DNA of 64,000 nucleotides from Radiobacillus deserti (GTDB lineage: Bacteria; Bacillota; Bacilli; Bacillales; Amphibacillaceae). The translations under genes and the position numbers were made by a program. Each line of letters starts with the position of its first letter. Position 1 is the first letter of the stretch. Under the pieces are notes generated by a model, which did no database searches, was not told the origin of the DNA, and saw only the letters and a program-made list of their open reading frames with translations. Where the stretch lies: contig NZ_CP041666.1 of assembly GCF_007301515.1 (NCBI RefSeq), positions 3,551,399 to 3,615,398 on the forward strand. The letters run 5' to 3'. Shown here one piece after another: positions 62,709 through 64,000 of the stretch.

Positions 62709-63068
62709 CTATTTTTTATTTCTACTTTTTTTATATAGTATTTTAGATTTAGTTAAAACATGCATTAAACTATTTTTCACTTGGTGAAAGTCCATATCTA
62801 GAACAGGTTTCCTAGCAATAATGATTAAATCATAATGAGGTTGTACCTGATCTTCTAATTCAAGAAAAGCTTGTCTTATATATCTTTTGATTTGATTCCT
62901 CTCTACGGCATTTCCAACTTTTTTACTAACGGAAAGCCCTATACGAAAATGTTCTTGATTATCTTTTGGTAAATAGTAAAGAACCAGCTGGCGATTAGCA
63001 AAGGACTTTCCTTTTTTAAATACCAGCTGAAATTCTTCATTTTTTTTCATACGATATGCCTTTTTCAT
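62709..63068 (-). CDS. rnpA: Ribonuclease P protein component
   Basis: 119 aa from ATG 63068 (GGAGGGAA before it; a longer frame reaches 63134). MKKAYRMKKNEEFQLVFKKG, FRIGLSVSKKVGNAVERNQI and the RNR-type KRYIRQAFLEL motif define RnpA. Works with RnpB RNA to mature tRNA 5' ends. Confidence 0.96.
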   Translation of the reverse strand: MKKAYRMKKNEEFQLVFKKGKSFANRQLVLYYLPKDNQEHFRIGLSVSKKVGNAVERNQIKRYIRQAFLELEDQVQPHYDLIIIARKPVLDMDFHQVKNSLMHVLTKSKILYKKSRNKK

Positions 63069-63260
63069 GGGAAGATTCCCTCCAAATCCATGAGAATACA
63101 ACCCTTGTCCCCAACTGGATAAAAGGTATTTCAACAGTCCTACTATCTTCTATATAGAAGCGACCCAGCGCTGGATCGCCATTACTTCAACATAAAATAA
63201 GACTAAGGGTTCTTCAAAAGTTTCTACTTAGCCTAGCTTTTTATACTTTCCTTACGTGAA

Positions 63261-63287
63261 AAAGACCACTGACAGTGTTCAGTGGCC
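63261..63287 (-). terminator. Terminator or attenuator between rpmH and rnpA
   Basis: CCACTGA / TCAGTGG stem with a T-run on the minus strand, right behind the rpmH stop. A second hairpin-like palindrome (GCGACCCAGCGCTGGATCGC) lies at about 63162-63181 before rnpA. The rpmH/rnpA expression ratio could be set here. Confidence 0.7.
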
Positions 63288-63421
63288 TATGCAGATAATA
63301 CTTTTCTTCCTTTACGACGACGACGCGCTAAAACTTTTCTACCGTTTTTAGTGCTCATACGTGAACGAAAACCATGTACTTTTTTACGTTTACGATTATT
63401 AGGTTGAAATGTACGTTTCAT
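63287..63421 (-). CDS. rpmH: 50S ribosomal protein L34
   Basis: 44 aa, MKRTFQPNNRKRKKVHGFRS continuing MSTKNGRKVLARRRRKGRKV: invariant L34. AGGGAGGTG-type ribosome binding site precedes ATG 63421. Its position next to the DnaA-box region marks oriC. Confidence 0.97.
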   Translation of the reverse strand: MKRTFQPNNRKRKKVHGFRSRMSTKNGRKVLARRRRKGRKVLSA

Positions 63422-63540
63422 TTATATACACCTCCCTGAGGAATTAAAAATCAATTATATAAAAGACAGTCCAATATATTATAAGTAATACACCATCCCA
63501 ATGTCAACTAAGTTTCGAGGTGTGTCTCCTCATTCTTGAA

Positions 63541-63891
63541 CTATCCACAGATATCCACAGCTCCTGTTTACATGTTGATTATCCACAATCGACTTTCCAC
63601 AACACTTATCGACAAATTAATAACAAAATATAGTATTGTGGATAGTTTCTGTCTACAACCTGTAGTTAATGTGGATAACTGTCGAAAAACCGTTGCAACA
63701 TCAGTATTTATTTGGTATTATATTTGTGTTTTAACAGTGAAAAAACCTCATCCATTTATAATATTATCCACAGACTGTGGATAAGGTGTGGACATTTACA
63801 CACATCCCTGTTTGCAACATTATCAACAAACCTGTGGAAAATTGTTATAAATGGATACGACCCTATTAGTTATTATATAATTTTATCCACA
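63541..63891. other. oriC, rpmH-proximal DnaA-box region
   Basis: Five exact TTATCCACA boxes: 63579-63587, 63764-63772 and 63883-63891 forward; 63670-63678 and 63776-63784 inverted. One-mismatch copies at 63541, 63551, 63606, 63637, 63820 and 63833. This matches the B. subtilis rpmH-dnaA (incA/incB) part of the bipartite origin. dnaA itself and the unwinding region lie right of the window. Confidence 0.9.
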
Positions 63892-63945
63892 TTCTTTTTT
63901 TTCGTATGTACCTTTCGATCTTTCCTATTTTATTCATTCGAAAGA

Positions 63946-63973
63946 TTGCGAGAGGTTTTTTATTTCCTATACT
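63946..63973 (+). promoter_or_regulatory. dnaA: Candidate dnaA promoter
   Basis: TTGCGA (63946-63951) and TATACT (63968-63973), 16-base spacer, reading right toward the expected dnaA start beyond the window. Confidence 0.45.
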
Positions 63974-64000
63974 TAACCTAGCGAAAGGGGTGTCCCTCGA

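Overview
The window is about 64 kb of a low-GC, endospore-forming member of the Bacillaceae, immediately to one side of the chromosomal replication origin. From the right end leftwards it follows the Bacillus subtilis-type order: an oriC DnaA-box region, rpmH, rnpA, yidC/spoIIIJ, jag, mnmE, mnmG, rsmG, noc, parA/soj, parB/spo0J, yyaC, ychF, rpsF-ssb-rpsR, serA, yybS-gdpP-rplI-dnaB, purA, walRKHIJ-htrA and rlmH. Three perfect parS sites, the sporulation protease gene yyaC, noc and a SpoIIIJ-type insertase support a spore-forming Bacillaceae. The genus cannot be fixed by eye.

Layout. (1) 1 to about 12.5 kb is an AT-rich accessory island ending exactly in the 3' end of rlmH, the integration locus that staphylococcal SCC elements use. 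It carries an unknown protein and a 51-aa companion, an HTH regulator, a divergent HpaII-like restriction-modification pair with two long perfect palindromes between the genes, small regulators, an Xre/PD-(D/E)XK-like pair, a Rep-like protein, and a three-gene cassette (52-aa protein, catalytic-domain-only serine recombinase, full large serine recombinase). The large recombinase reads through the attachment site into antisense rlmH. (2) 12.5-20.7 kb holds housekeeping and stress genes: Lin0512 family, two membrane-anchored unknowns, DoxX, aldo/keto reductase, DCC thiol oxidoreductase, chemotaxis receptor, DehI-like protein and Fe/Mn-SOD. (3) 20.8-27.0 kb is a mannoside-use operon: ROK repressor, GH38 alpha-mannosidase, ROK kinase, manA. 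(4) 27.1-36 kb is a DnaA-box cluster, htrA, the WalRK cell-wall operon and an M23 peptidase. (5) 36.3-48.2 kb is purA with PurBoxes, dnaB-rplI-gdpP-yybS, a HAD phosphatase, a serine T-box in front of aminotransferase-serA, and the S6/SSB/S18 operon. (6) 48.3-64 kb is the chromosome segregation, tRNA modification and membrane insertion genes running up to oriC.

Two core genes carry apparent single-base frameshifts: purA near its C terminus in a 7-base homopolymer, and the serA-linked aminotransferase. They may be sequencing errors. The best candidates for new biology are the rlmH-integrated island (its integrase C terminus is supplied by the host gene, and it has a degenerate partner recombinase), the palindrome-controlled R-M locus with a regulator-fused methyltransferase and an internal start, the Xre/nuclease-like pair, and a DnaA-box cluster far from oriC between the mannoside operon and htrA. 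All family names come from reading motifs by eye; no database search was run.
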